Part shown: piece by piece, positions 1 through 6,959 of the stretch
How positions within the stretch are numbered: position 1 is the stretch's first letter
How the letters are laid out: the number at the start of each line of letters is the position of its first letter
NCBI GenBank assembly: GCA_002359095.1
Contig: DEQD01000003.1
Location: 1-12,155 of the forward strand
Direction: 5' to 3'
Source of the DNA: Caryophanales bacterium UBA3375
Lineage (GTDB): Bacteria; Bacillota_I; Bacilli_A; UBA3375
DNA length: 12,155 nucleotides
Notes under the pieces: model-generated
What the model was told of the DNA's origin: nothing
What the model saw: only the letters and a program-made list of their open reading frames with translations
The model's database searches: none
Made by a program: the position numbers and the translations under genes

Positions 1-54
1 ATCTTTTGCCTCAATTTGTTCAGTAATCTCTCTAATTGTGGTATTATTATTCAT
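1..54 (-). CDS. 5' end of an unidentified gene, cut by the window edge
   Basis: An ATG at 54-52 opens a frame running off the left edge; 18 codons are visible, starting MNNNTTIREITEQIEAKD. A strong ribosome binding site (AAAGGAGC on the minus strand, GGAG at 60-63) lies 5 nt upstream, and a near-consensus promoter lies upstream of that, so this is very probably a real start. Too little protein is visible to assign a family. The visible part is hydrophilic and lacks a signal peptide or membrane segment. It is separated from the membrane-protein gene at 249-890 by a hairpin and its own promoter, so it begins a new transcription unit. Confidence 0.75.
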   Translation of the reverse strand, partial: MNNNTTIREITEQIEAKD

Positions 55-80
55 GAGAGCTCCTTTTTTTTGTTTTTTTT

Positions 81-114
81 ATTATATTATACTGAGCTCT
101 CACTAATTTGTCAA
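81..114 (-). promoter_or_regulatory. Sigma-A promoter of the partial left-end gene
   Basis: On the minus strand there is a perfect -35 TTGACA (114-109), a 17-bp spacer and a perfect -10 TATAAT (91-86). The start would be near 79, giving a leader of about 25 nt that is A-rich and carries the GGAG ribosome binding site. It is the best consensus match in the window, suggesting strong and possibly repressed expression. Confidence 0.85.
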
Positions 115-118
115 TTAG

Positions 119-135
119 ATACCACAATGTGGTAT
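119..135. promoter_or_regulatory. 17-bp perfect palindrome next to the -35, possible operator
   Basis: ATACCACA-A-TGTGGTAT is an 8+8 bp perfect inverted repeat ending 4 bp upstream of the -35 hexamer of the promoter at 81-114. A near copy of one half (ATTGTGGTATT, plus strand 35-45) recurs inside the first codons of the gene. Position and symmetry suit a dimeric regulator's operator. I do not recognise the family. A hairpin role is less likely because the loop would be 3 nt or less. Confidence 0.5.
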
Positions 136-188
136 TTTTTTAATTGCAAATATCATTTACACAAAATATTATACAATATCCTATTTTT

Positions 189-225
189 AAAATCACTCTA
201 TTATTTGTACAAATAATAGAGTGAT
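189..225 (-). terminator. 34-bp perfect palindrome, probable terminator of the membrane-protein gene
   Basis: Positions 192-225 form a perfect 17+17 bp palindrome centred on TTTGTACAAA. It begins 23 nt after the stop codon of the gene at 249-890. As RNA it gives a long stem with only a minimal loop. The U-tract on the minus strand is short (four U, then A), so termination may be inefficient. The arms contain CACTCTATTATT and its complement. A regulatory or protein-binding palindrome is the alternative. Confidence 0.5.
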
Positions 226-248
226 ATCCTTATATATATTATTATTTA

Positions 249-890
249 TTACATTTGTCCTGGATAAACAGTTGGGTTTTGATTATATGGTTGATTATAA
301 CCTGTTTGATAAGTTAGTAAATTGTTATATACATCAATAAAGTTGTTAATTGCTTGTTGAAATTTGTAAAAAGCAAATACACAACAACCCATTAAAATAA
401 TAGCAACAATTATAGCCATAATACCTATTCCCATTAGTGGACTTAGATCATAACTATATAAAGTATCCAACACCATATTCATGGTAATTAGTGAAAATAC
501 AATTGTAATTATAAATGGTACTACTGCACCAACTACAATTAACATCATCATTGCTGAATTAGTTTTGTTTTGTATACCTTGTTCTTGATAAAATTTATTA
601 ATTTTAGCTAAAGTTATACTTCCTCCAACAATGACAGCAATGTGACATAAAAATGATATTATTAACAGTACAGTATATAGATTTCCTGTGTCAGCAAAAA
701 ATAGCCAAACCAATAAAAATAATACATAAATAACATTATAAATCAATCCAAAGATTAATACAGCAGTTGAATTGATAAATCCTCTAATTCCTGTTTTTTC
801 TAATTCTTTAAAAGTAGTATATAAGTACCAAGTATTTAAAAATGGTACAAGCATACTAAATCCAGCACCTATATCATTAAATTTCTTCAT
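249..890 (-). CDS. Unidentified polytopic membrane protein, 213 aa
   Basis: I do not recognise a named family. The protein has four clear hydrophobic helices at about residues 42-66, 71-95, 113-138 and 152-177, plus a weaker hydrophobic N-terminal stretch (10-25, FSMLVPFLNTWYLY). A short charged segment near residues 94-110 separates the two helix pairs. The C-terminal tail (about 195-213) is hydrophilic and rich in Tyr, Asn, Gln and Pro (GYNQPYNQNPTVYPGQM). There is no signal peptide or lipobox. The spacing of WYLY...KELEK early and FYKFQQAINN late recalls small DUF4234-like membrane proteins, but that is a weak impression. GGAG at 898-895 sits 4 nt from the ATG. It is monocistronic: the clpB terminator lies upstream and a palindromic hairpin downstream. 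The leader of about 100 nt is unusually long and carries repeats. Confidence 0.8.
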   Translation of the reverse strand: MKKFNDIGAGFSMLVPFLNTWYLYTTFKELEKTGIRGFINSTAVLIFGLIYNVIYVLFLLVWLFFADTGNLYTVLLIISFLCHIAVIVGGSITLAKINKFYQEQGIQNKTNSAMMMLIVVGAVVPFIITIVFSLITMNMVLDTLYSYDLSPLMGIGIMAIIVAIILMGCCVFAFYKFQQAINNFIDVYNNLLTYQTGYNQPYNQNPTVYPGQM

Positions 891-929
891 AAAACTCCTA
901 TAAAATTTTATTTAGCTAAGTTTACATAA

Positions 930-969
930 TTCTTATAGTAGTTCTTATAAAATAGAAATTTTATAAGAA
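930..969. repeat. Three TTCTTATA units in the leader of the membrane-protein gene
   Basis: TTCTTATA occurs directly at 930-937 and 942-949 (12-bp period) and inverted at 962-969. The second and third copies form an 11-bp perfect inverted repeat (TTCTTATAAAA at 942-952, TTTTATAAGAA at 959-969) with a 6-nt spacer. The element lies between the predicted start near 994 and the ribosome binding site at 895-898. It could be a DNA operator or an RNA hairpin in the 5' UTR. No U-tract follows it, so it is not a plain terminator. Confidence 0.55.
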
Positions 970-1000
970 TAAAGATAACTTCAATAACTTAACCTTATAT

Positions 1001-1009
1001 ATTATAGCA
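1001..1009 (-). promoter_or_regulatory. Extended -10 promoter for the membrane-protein gene
   Basis: The minus strand reads TGCTATAAT (TGN extension at 1009-1007, TATAAT at 1006-1001). No good -35 lies 16-18 bp upstream, which is acceptable for an extended -10. The predicted start near 994 leaves a leader of about 100 nt. The region is very AT-rich, so chance matches are possible. Confidence 0.5.
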
Positions 1010-1046
1010 TATTATAATAATATATAGTGCATCTATTTTTAACTAT

Positions 1047-1080
1047 TTAATAAAAAGACCCTAGAGGGTCTTTTTATTAA
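1047..1080 (-). terminator. Intrinsic terminator of clpB
   Basis: A perfect inverted repeat with GC core GACCC-TAGA-GGGTC (1057-1070) is flanked by A5/T5, giving the expected stem and U-run. It begins inside the clpB stop codon (1079-1077), so there is no 3' UTR to speak of. The A/T symmetry could let it act in both directions. Confidence 0.9.
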
Positions 1081-3641
1081 GCTTTAGTTATTTCATATTT
1101 ATTATCTTTTACATCCAATTTAAATGTTTTAGGTCCTTTAGACTCATCTTTAATGATTTCTTTAGCAAGTAGTGTTTCAATTTCACGTTGAATATGACGT
1201 TTCATTGGTCTAGCTCCAAATGTTGGATCTAGTCCAAGTTCAATTATTTTATTCATCGCTTCATCACTTACTTCTAAAGAGATATCATTTTTAGCTAAAC
1301 GAGTTCTTAATTCATTTAAGAATTTATTAGCAATTTTTTCTAATACTTCTTCATTAAGTGGATTAAAGATAATAACTTCATCGATACGGTTAATAAATTC
1401 TGGTTTAAAGTAACCATTAATTGTATCTTCATATAATTTAGTTTTTTCTTCTTTATCTTCCATAAAGGCATATTCACTACCTAAATTACTTGTCATAATA
1501 ATTAATGTGTTTTTAAAATCAACCGTAACACCTTTTGAATCAGTTACGCGTCCATCATCTAGAATTTGTAATAAAATATTAAATACATCTGGATGAGCTT
1601 TTTCAATCTCATCTAGAAGGATGATTGAATAAGGATTACGTCTAACAGCTTCTGTCAGTTGTCCTCCTTCTTCATAACCAACGTATCCTGGAGGAGCACC
1701 TACTAATCTAGATACTGCATGTTTTTCCATATATTCACTCATATCAATTCTAATGATTTTATTTTCATCATCAAATAATTGTTGTGCTAGTGCTTTAGCT
1801 ACTTCTGTTTTCCCTACTCCTGTTGGTCCTAAGAATAGGAATGAACCAATTGGTTTAGATTCATCTTGAATTTGTGCTTTACTTCTTAAAATAGCATTAC
1901 TAACTAATTCTAGTGCTTCTGATTGACCAATAACACGATTAGCTAATACTTTATCTAATTCTAATAATTTTTGACGTTCACTACTAAGTAATTTAGTTAC
2001 ATCAATATGAGTCCATCTAGATACAATTTGACCGATTTCTTCATCAGTTACTACTTCCGTAATTAATCGTGAATCATCATCTTGATTAATTCTAGCTTCT
2101 GCTTCTTTAATTTGTTTTTCTAATTCTGGAATAACTTGATATTGAATTTGAGCAGCTTTCTCATATTCTCCATCTATTTGAGCTTGATTAAATAATAATT
2201 TTTGTTTATCTAATTCGATTTTAGCATCTTTTACACTTTCTAATTCTGCTTTTTCTTCTTTCCATTGAGTAGTTAATTTAGTTTCTTCTTCTCTTAAATC
2301 GGCTAATTCTTTTTTTATAGCTTCTTTTCTAGCTACTGATTTATCATCTTTTTCTTTTTTAAGTGCTGATAATTCAATTTCTAATTTAGCTATTTTTCTT
2401 TGTAATTCATCAATTTCAACTGGCATTGAATCCATCTCTACTCTAATAGTAGCACAAGCTTCATCAATTAAGTCAATTGCTTTGTCTGGTAAGAAACGAT
2501 CTGTAATATAACGATTAGAAAGAGTTGTAGCAGCAATGATTGCTTCATCTCTAATTTTAACCCCGTGGTGTTGTTCAAAACGGTCTTTTAATCCACGTAA
2601 GATTGCTATAGTATCTTCTACTGTCGGCTCATTTACTTGAACTTTTTGAAAACGACGCTCTAGTGCTGAATCTTTTTCGATATATTGACGATACTCATTA
2701 AAGGTAGTAGCTCCAATTGTTCTAAGCTCTCCACGTGCTAACATTGGTTTAAGTAAGTTAGCAGCATCCATTGCTCCATCAGTTTTACCAGCACCTACTA
2801 ATTGGTGAATCTCATCAATAAATAAAATGATTTCTCCATCACTTTTTTTAATTTGGTCTAATACTCCTTTTAATCGATCTTCAAATTCACCACGATAACT
2901 AGCTCCAGCAATTAAAGCTCCTAAATCTAATTCAATAACTCGTTTATTTTGTAAACCAAAAGGAACATCATTATTAAAGATACGCCATGCTAAACCTTCA
3001 ACAATTGCTGTTTTACCTACCCCTGGTTCTCCAATTAAAACCGGATTGTTCTTAGTTTTACGACTTAAAATCTCTATTACACGTCTAATTTCTTCATCAC
3101 GACCAATAACTGGATCTACTTTACCATCTTTAACTTCTTGAGTTAAGTCTCTACCATATTTTTCTAACGCTTCTAATTGGTTTTCTTTTCCTTGTTCATT
3201 CATACTTATTCCCCCTCTTCTATTTTCTTCAAATTCGATTAAGTTCTTTTTATTAATATTATAAGTTTCTCTAATTGTTTTAATTACACTATCATTACTA
3301 TCAAATAATGCAATTAAAAACACTCCACTACTTAAATATTCATCATTAAATTGTTCTCTTAATTTATTTGCATTAGTATATACCTGATATAAATTTCTAT
3401 TCATGCTTGGTTGATAATCTCCACTAACATGACTTAATTTATTTAATTCATTATCAATTAATTCATTTACATTTTCTTTATTAATATTATAATGCTTAAT
3501 AAAACTATTAAAATCACTATCATTAATAATAACTTTTAGACAATGATTAATCGTTAACTCTGGATTACTATTACTCATACATAATTCAATTGCTTTAGAT
3601 AATAGCTCTTGCAATTTGTTTGTCATTTTTTCTGTATTCAT
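1077..3641 (-). CDS. clpB: ClpB, ATP-dependent protein disaggregase (Hsp100)
   Basis: This cytoplasmic hexameric AAA+ chaperone threads aggregated polypeptides through its pore, working with DnaK. At 854 aa it matches full-length ClpB. Residues 1-140 are the N-terminal domain, more divergent than the rest. NBD1 has Walker A GEPGVGKT (204-211), pore loop GASYRGEFE (245-253), Walker B ILFIDEIH (272-279) and an arginine pair at 329-330. A long charged coiled coil (about 405-525) is the middle domain that separates ClpB from ClpC and ClpA. NBD2 has Walker A GPTGVGKT (605-612), pore loop GYVGYEEGG (652-660), Walker B ILLDEIEKAH (674-683) and sensor-2 GARP (809-812). I see no IGF/L ClpP-binding loop, which fits a disaggregase. 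The ATG at 3641 is preceded 4 nt upstream by GGAGG. It is a single-gene unit. Confidence 0.97.
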   Translation of the reverse strand: MNTEKMTNKLQELLSKAIELCMSNSNPELTINHCLKVIINDSDFNSFIKHYNINKENVNELIDNELNKLSHVSGDYQPSMNRNLYQVYTNANKLREQFNDEYLSSGVFLIALFDSNDSVIKTIRETYNINKKNLIEFEENRRGGISMNEQGKENQLEALEKYGRDLTQEVKDGKVDPVIGRDEEIRRVIEILSRKTKNNPVLIGEPGVGKTAIVEGLAWRIFNNDVPFGLQNKRVIELDLGALIAGASYRGEFEDRLKGVLDQIKKSDGEIILFIDEIHQLVGAGKTDGAMDAANLLKPMLARGELRTIGATTFNEYRQYIEKDSALERRFQKVQVNEPTVEDTIAILRGLKDRFEQHHGVKIRDEAIIAATTLSNRYITDRFLPDKAIDLIDEACATIRVEMDSMPVEIDELQRKIAKLEIELSALKKEKDDKSVARKEAIKKELADLREEETKLTTQWKEEKAELESVKDAKIELDKQKLLFNQAQIDGEYEKAAQIQYQVIPELEKQIKEAEARINQDDDSRLITEVVTDEEIGQIVSRWTHIDVTKLLSSERQKLLELDKVLANRVIGQSEALELVSNAILRSKAQIQDESKPIGSFLFLGPTGVGKTEVAKALAQQLFDDENKIIRIDMSEYMEKHAVSRLVGAPPGYVGYEEGGQLTEAVRRNPYSIILLDEIEKAHPDVFNILLQILDDGRVTDSKGVTVDFKNTLIIMTSNLGSEYAFMEDKEEKTKLYEDTINGYFKPEFINRIDEVIIFNPLNEEVLEKIANKFLNELRTRLAKNDISLEVSDEAMNKIIELGLDPTFGARPMKRHIQREIETLLAKEIIKDESKGPKTFKLDVKDNKYEITKA
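3201..3220 (-). promoter_or_regulatory. Internal ribosome binding site and ATG for a short ClpB form
   Basis: Inside clpB the minus strand reads GAAGAGGGGG (3220-3211), 7 nt, then ATG (3203-3201), which is Met147. This sits at the border of the N-domain and the NBD1 linker. E. coli ClpB uses an internal start at about residue 149 to make the shorter ClpB-80 form. The purine-rich block encodes Arg-Arg-Gly-Gly, unusually G-rich for this AT-rich gene, which suggests the site is maintained. Confidence 0.65.
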
Positions 3642-3670
3642 AGTTCCTCCCCTTCTTCCCTTTCATTTAT

Positions 3671-3699
3671 ATTATACCATTAATTTCAATATTTTTCAA
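3671..3699 (-). promoter_or_regulatory. clpB promoter (sigma-A type)
   Basis: On the minus strand: -35 TTGAAA (3699-3694), 17-bp spacer, -10 TATAAT (3676-3671). The predicted start near 3664 gives a purine-rich leader of about 23 nt with GGGGAGG (3652-3646) before the ATG at 3641. No CIRCE inverted repeat (TTAGCACTC-N9-GAGTGCTAA) is present. Confidence 0.8.
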
Positions 3700-3700
3700 C
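3684..3700 (-). promoter_or_regulatory. CtsR-spaced heptamer repeat over the clpB -35
   Basis: The minus strand shows GTTGAAA-AAT-ATTGAAA, two heptamers of form RTTGAAA with a 3-nt spacer whose middle base is A. The CtsR operator is RGTCAAA-NAN-RGTCAAA, so length, 10-bp period and spacer match, while two bases per heptamer differ in the same way in both copies. It overlaps the -35, where a repressor would act. Chance in AT-rich DNA remains possible. Confidence 0.4.
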
Positions 3701-3735
3701 AAAAATTCCGCACTTATAGTAAGTGTGGAATTTTT
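3701..3735 (-). terminator. Second terminator after the pst operon
   Basis: A 16-bp stem with one G-U pair and a 3-nt loop spans the whole interval, with arms AAAAATTCC(A/G)CACTTA and its complement. On the minus strand it ends in U5 directly before the clpB -35 region. It is a strong, possibly bidirectional terminator that insulates clpB from pst read-through. Confidence 0.85.
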
Positions 3736-3751
3736 ATAAATATTAAATTAT

Positions 3752-3774
3752 AAAAAACAAGGGCTTTACCCTTG
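3752..3774 (-). terminator. First terminator of the pst operon, overlapping the last stop codon
   Basis: On the minus strand CAAGGG (3774-3769), loop TAAAG, CCCTTG (3763-3758), then six T (3757-3752). The stop codon TAA (3768-3766) of the last gene lies in the loop, so the final two codons (Gln-Gly) are in the 5' arm. Ribosomes at the stop codon would cover the stem, which may explain the second terminator 17 nt downstream. Confidence 0.85.
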
Positions 3775-4440
3775 ATTTAAAATAATATTTATTACTTCTT
3801 CATCTGCTTTTAATAAACTTCCATCACAACTAACTAGAGGTTGATAGATAAGACAATAATCATCTTGATCATTAAATAAAATACTAAACCCATTAGCTTG
3901 TTTGTATAAATAATAATCTTTATCTTCAATACTTACTTTAGTACCTAATTTAGATAAGAACATGTTTACATGTTCTTGATCTAAATAAGCTTTATCTGTT
4001 AAAATTTTACTAACAAGAATTAATAACTCTTCAACACTAACATTAATACTCATACTTCTAAGATAAGCATTAATTTTTTCATCTGATTTAGTATATTGTT
4101 GTTGATACATGTAATACATATCTGGATTAACACTAACTTCACGTCCTACTAATTCAGATACTAAATTCATTAATCGATGAAACTTACCATTAGGACTATA
4201 TCCATTAACACTATTTACTAATTCAATAATATCATTAGGTTTAGTTGCTAAGTTAGTTAAATCTTCTATATTAGCATCTTTATACATTAATGACATTGAT
4301 ACTAAAATGATTAATTGATCTATACAAACATTAGTATTAACATTACCCGTTTTAATTACTTGACCATTGGTTGAAAATAAAACCTGAGTTTTATTTTCAC
4401 CAATCTCCATTATTCTTTCTAAAGTATTAGTATTAAGCAT
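3766..4440 (-). CDS. Unidentified cytoplasmic protein at the end of the pst operon, 224 aa
   Basis: I do not recognise this protein. The chosen ATG (4440-4438) overlaps the phoU stop by 8 nt, with GGGCAGG 9 nt upstream. A GTG at 4482 would add 14 residues inside phoU and is less likely. There is no signal peptide, lipobox or convincing membrane helix. It contains an internal repeat: NVCIDQLIILVSMSL (38-52, using the ATG) resembles NVSVEELLILVSKIL (133-147), with 8 identities in 15, suggesting two copies of a small helical domain. The C-terminal part (about 170-205) is richer in Tyr and Asp and looks like beta strands. Strict linkage to phoU, as last gene before tandem terminators, suggests a role in phosphate transport control, but that is inference only. 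Confidence 0.85.
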   Translation of the reverse strand: MLNTNTLERIMEIGENKTQVLFSTNGQVIKTGNVNTNVCIDQLIILVSMSLMYKDANIEDLTNLATKPNDIIELVNSVNGYSPNGKFHRLMNLVSELVGREVSVNPDMYYMYQQQYTKSDEKINAYLRSMSINVSVEELLILVSKILTDKAYLDQEHVNMFLSKLGTKVSIEDKDYYLYKQANGFSILFNDQDDYCLIYQPLVSCDGSLLKADEEVINIILNQG

Positions 4441-5104
4441 AATGAAATACCTGCCCATTAGCAATATAAGAAATTTGTTCACAAATAACTAGTAAGTGGG
4501 CAAATGTTCTTTCTAAGTTTTTAGACATCGATAAAATTCTTGTTAATGATTTAACTTCATCATAACTTCCAGCTTCTACTAATAAATTATTAATATCATT
4601 AGTAAATGTAGTAATGATTTCATCTACTTCTTCACTACGACGAGCAATTGAACTTGCTAAGTCATGACTTAACTTATCAAACGCTTCTTTAGTTTCATTT
4701 AAATCAGAATATGATGTTGCAACTAAAGAAGACACTAATTCTTGATGTTTTCTTTCAGATAATTCTGTTTTTAACATTTTCTTAGCAAACTTCTTATAAT
4801 AATCACTAATAATTTCTAATTCATTAGAAATTATTAAGATAGATAAAACTAAACGTAAGTCTCCTGCTTTAGGTTGCTCTGTAATAATAATTGTATTTAC
4901 ATCAATTACAATCTCTTGTTGTAATTGATCACTAATTTCTTCTAAATCAATAATTTTTAATGCTAACTCATTATCATTAGTTTTTAGTAATTCTTGTACT
5001 AAACCTACCATTTTGATGTTATTATCAAACATCGCATCTACTTTATTAATTAATGTTTTAAGACGCTTTTCTTTACGTCTTCCTAATTCTAAACCTCTTG
5101 CCAT
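4433..5104 (-). CDS. phoU: PhoU, phosphate transport and signalling regulator
   Basis: PhoU is a cytoplasmic all-helical protein with two three-helix PhoU domains. It binds metal clusters through acidic motifs and restrains PstSCAB and the phosphate response. Here 223 aa is the usual length. Repeat 1 includes DLEEISDQLQQEI (about 53-65) and QPKAGDLRLVLSILIISNELEIISDYYKKFA, the standard P-x-x-x-DLR then E-x-x-x-D layout. Repeat 2 has RRSEEVDEII (about 154-163) and NLERTFAHLLVICEQISYIANG near the end. In the last motif the usual (R)xGDHA aspartate is not obvious, so the second metal site may be altered. The N-terminal 20 residues are strongly basic (GRRKEKRLK). AAAGGAG lies 6 nt before the ATG, 12 nt after the pstB stop. 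The phoU end overlaps the next gene. Confidence 0.93.
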   Translation of the reverse strand: MARGLELGRRKEKRLKTLINKVDAMFDNNIKMVGLVQELLKTNDNELALKIIDLEEISDQLQQEIVIDVNTIIITEQPKAGDLRLVLSILIISNELEIISDYYKKFAKKMLKTELSERKHQELVSSLVATSYSDLNETKEAFDKLSHDLASSIARRSEEVDEIITTFTNDINNLLVEAGSYDEVKSLTRILSMSKNLERTFAHLLVICEQISYIANGQVFHYA

Positions 5105-5116
5105 TATTTCTCCTTT

Positions 5117-5875
5117 TTATCCAAAACGACCAGTGATATAATCTTCTGTTTCTTGTTTTTGTGGGTTAGAAAATATTTGTTCTGTACTTCCTGCCTCAAT
5201 TAACTCACCATTTAAAAAGAATACAGTTTGATCACTAATACGTGCAGCTTGTTGCATCGAGTGTGTAACAATTACTACCGTAAATCTTTTTTTCAGTTGT
5301 TCCATTAACTCTTCAATTTTTGCTGTTGCAATTGGATCTAGTGCTGATGTTGGCTCATCCATTAAGATAACATCAGGTTGCATCGCAATTGCACGAGCAA
5401 TACATAAACGTTGTTGTTGTCCTCCTGATAAACCTAGAGCTGATTCATGTAAACGATCTTTTACTTCATCCCACAGTGCTGCTTCTTTTAACGAAGTTTC
5501 AACAATTTCATCTAATTTCTTTTTATCTTTAATTCCATGACATTTAGGACCATAAACAATGTTTTCATAAATTGATTTATTAAATGGATTGGGTTTTTGA
5601 AATACCATACCAATTTTTAAACGTAAATCATTAACATCTACACCTTTAGCATAAATATCATTACCATCATAAAGAATAGTTCCTGAAATTCTACAAGTAT
5701 CTATTAAATCATTCATTCGATTAATAGTTCTTAAGAAAGTAGATTTACCACATCCTGATGGACCAATTAATGCCGTAACTTGGTTTTCTTTAATATCTAA
5801 ATTGATGTTTTTTAAAGCATGTTTTTGTCCATAATATAAATTCAAATCTTTAACCTTAATAATATCTTTAGTCAC
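5117..5875 (-). CDS. pstB: PstB, phosphate ABC transporter ATPase
   Basis: PstB energises phosphate import as a homodimer on the cytoplasmic face of PstC-PstA. The 252-residue length is typical. Motifs seen: Walker A GPSGCGKST (38-46), Q-loop Gln93 in VFQKPNPF, signature LSGGQQQR (149-156), Walker B VILMDEPTSALDP (169-181) and switch His205. NRMNDLIDTCRISG (52-65) is characteristic of PstB within the ABC family. The start is GTG (5875-5873), with AGGAG 4 nt upstream; the pstA stop TAG is part of that Shine-Dalgarno sequence (TAGGAG), so the two genes are translationally coupled. Confidence 0.97.
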   Translation of the reverse strand: MTKDIIKVKDLNLYYGQKHALKNINLDIKENQVTALIGPSGCGKSTFLRTINRMNDLIDTCRISGTILYDGNDIYAKGVDVNDLRLKIGMVFQKPNPFNKSIYENIVYGPKCHGIKDKKKLDEIVETSLKEAALWDEVKDRLHESALGLSGGQQQRLCIARAIAMQPDVILMDEPTSALDPIATAKIEELMEQLKKRFTVVIVTHSMQQAARISDQTVFFLNGELIEAGSTEQIFSNPQKQETEDYITGRFG

Positions 5876-5882
5876 AATTCTC

Positions 5883-6959
5883 CTAATTATATCGATTTGA
5901 TATAAATTTTGTTATTAAATTTAAAACTAGTACAATCATTAAAATTACTATCCCGATTGCACAAGCAGTTTGAATATCACTATATTCTCTTACTATTTCA
6001 TAAGCATTAACTGTAAGGGTTGCACTTTGTCCAAATAATGTTGGATTATTTACTGTCGTTCCTGCAGTAAATATAAAGATTGCACTCTCACCAATTACTC
6101 GACCAATTGATAAAATAATTGCTAATAATATCCCTGGTAATGCTTGAGGAATTACTATTTTAAATATAGTTTGTGATTTAGAAGCACCTAAACCATAACT
6201 AGCTTCCCTAATATCATTTGGAACCGCCATTAGTGCTTCTTCTATTGTTTTTATTACGGTAGGAAGAAGCATAATTGAAACAGTTAGTACAGCAGATAAA
6301 ACACTAATTCCTAATCTTAAAGTAATACAAAAGAAAATAAAACCAAACAATCCAAACACAATTGATGGAATTCCTGATAATGAATCAATTGCAAAGTGAA
6401 TCAAGGTATTTAATCTTTTACTAATCTTATATTCATGTAAATAAATAGCTGCAAACAAACCTAAAGGTATAGCAAAAATTAATGAGACTATAACTGCTAA
6501 TAAGGTTGTTAAGATTAGTTGTCTAATCCCTGATTGAGGATAAGTAATCTTAACATAATAATCTTGATTAGGCTGGTTTAGATTATTAATAGCACTTGTT
6601 ATTTCATCATTACTTTTTTCTTTGAAATTAACTTTGTCAATACTATCAATAATTACACCTGATTCTAATGCTAACTTATCTCCATTGTTATTTACTACTT
6701 TAACATTATCAACTTGATTAATTACAACTTTCTTCTGATGATTATCCTCAATAATTGAATAATTAAATGGATAACTCTCACCTTGCTTAAAAGTTACATA
6801 GTAACTATTATTTTCGTTGTTTTGTGTTAAAAAATCAATATTGATTTTCCCAATCCCATTACTAACAACAAAGAAGATAATAACTAGTAAGATTAAAATA
6901 GTTGTTAGTACCGAACCATACATAACACTTTTAAGTATATTATCTTTAGCTCGTTTCAT
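5883..6959 (-). CDS. pstA: PstA, phosphate ABC transporter permease, with an enlarged extracytoplasmic loop
   Basis: PstA is one of two membrane subunits of the phosphate importer. Predicted helices lie at about 14-34, 147-175, 195-216, 218-235, 273-300 and 332-354. The cytoplasmic EAA loop that docks PstB is IREASYGLGASKSQTIFKIVIPQALPG (from residue 250). At 358 aa it is about 60 residues longer than E. coli PstA (296). The excess lies between helices 1 and 2, where residues 35-145 form a hydrophilic, Asn/Asp/Lys-rich segment with alternating beta-like strands (KKVVINQVDNVKVVNNNGDK). The ATG follows the pstC stop TAG with no gap; AAAGG at the end of pstC serves as a weak ribosome binding site, indicating coupling. 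Confidence 0.93.
   Translation of the reverse strand: MKRAKDNILKSVMYGSVLTTILILLVIIFFVVSNGIGKINIDFLTQNNENNSYYVTFKQGESYPFNYSIIEDNHQKKVVINQVDNVKVVNNNGDKLALESGVIIDSIDKVNFKEKSNDEITSAINNLNQPNQDYYVKITYPQSGIRQLILTTLLAVIVSLIFAIPLGLFAAIYLHEYKISKRLNTLIHFAIDSLSGIPSIVFGLFGFIFFCITLRLGISVLSAVLTVSIMLLPTVIKTIEEALMAVPNDIREASYGLGASKSQTIFKIVIPQALPGILLAIILSIGRVIGESAIFIFTAGTTVNNPTLFGQSATLTVNAYEIVREYSDIQTACAIGIVILMIVLVLNLITKFISNRYN

Noticed and set aside
16..216. Plus-strand open frame of 66 codons
   Set aside because: It lies over the partial gene, its promoter and two palindromes, has no ribosome binding site, and encodes low-complexity Phe/Leu/Tyr typical of AT-rich non-coding DNA.
3601..3735. CIRCE (HrcA) element before clpB
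   Set aside because: No TTAGCACTC/GAGTGCTAA pair is present; the inverted repeat there is a terminator with a U-tract.
4441..4482. GTG-started extension of the last pst-operon gene
   Set aside because: It would lengthen the phoU overlap to 50 nt; the ATG at 4440 gives a normal 8-nt overlap and a possible ribosome binding site.
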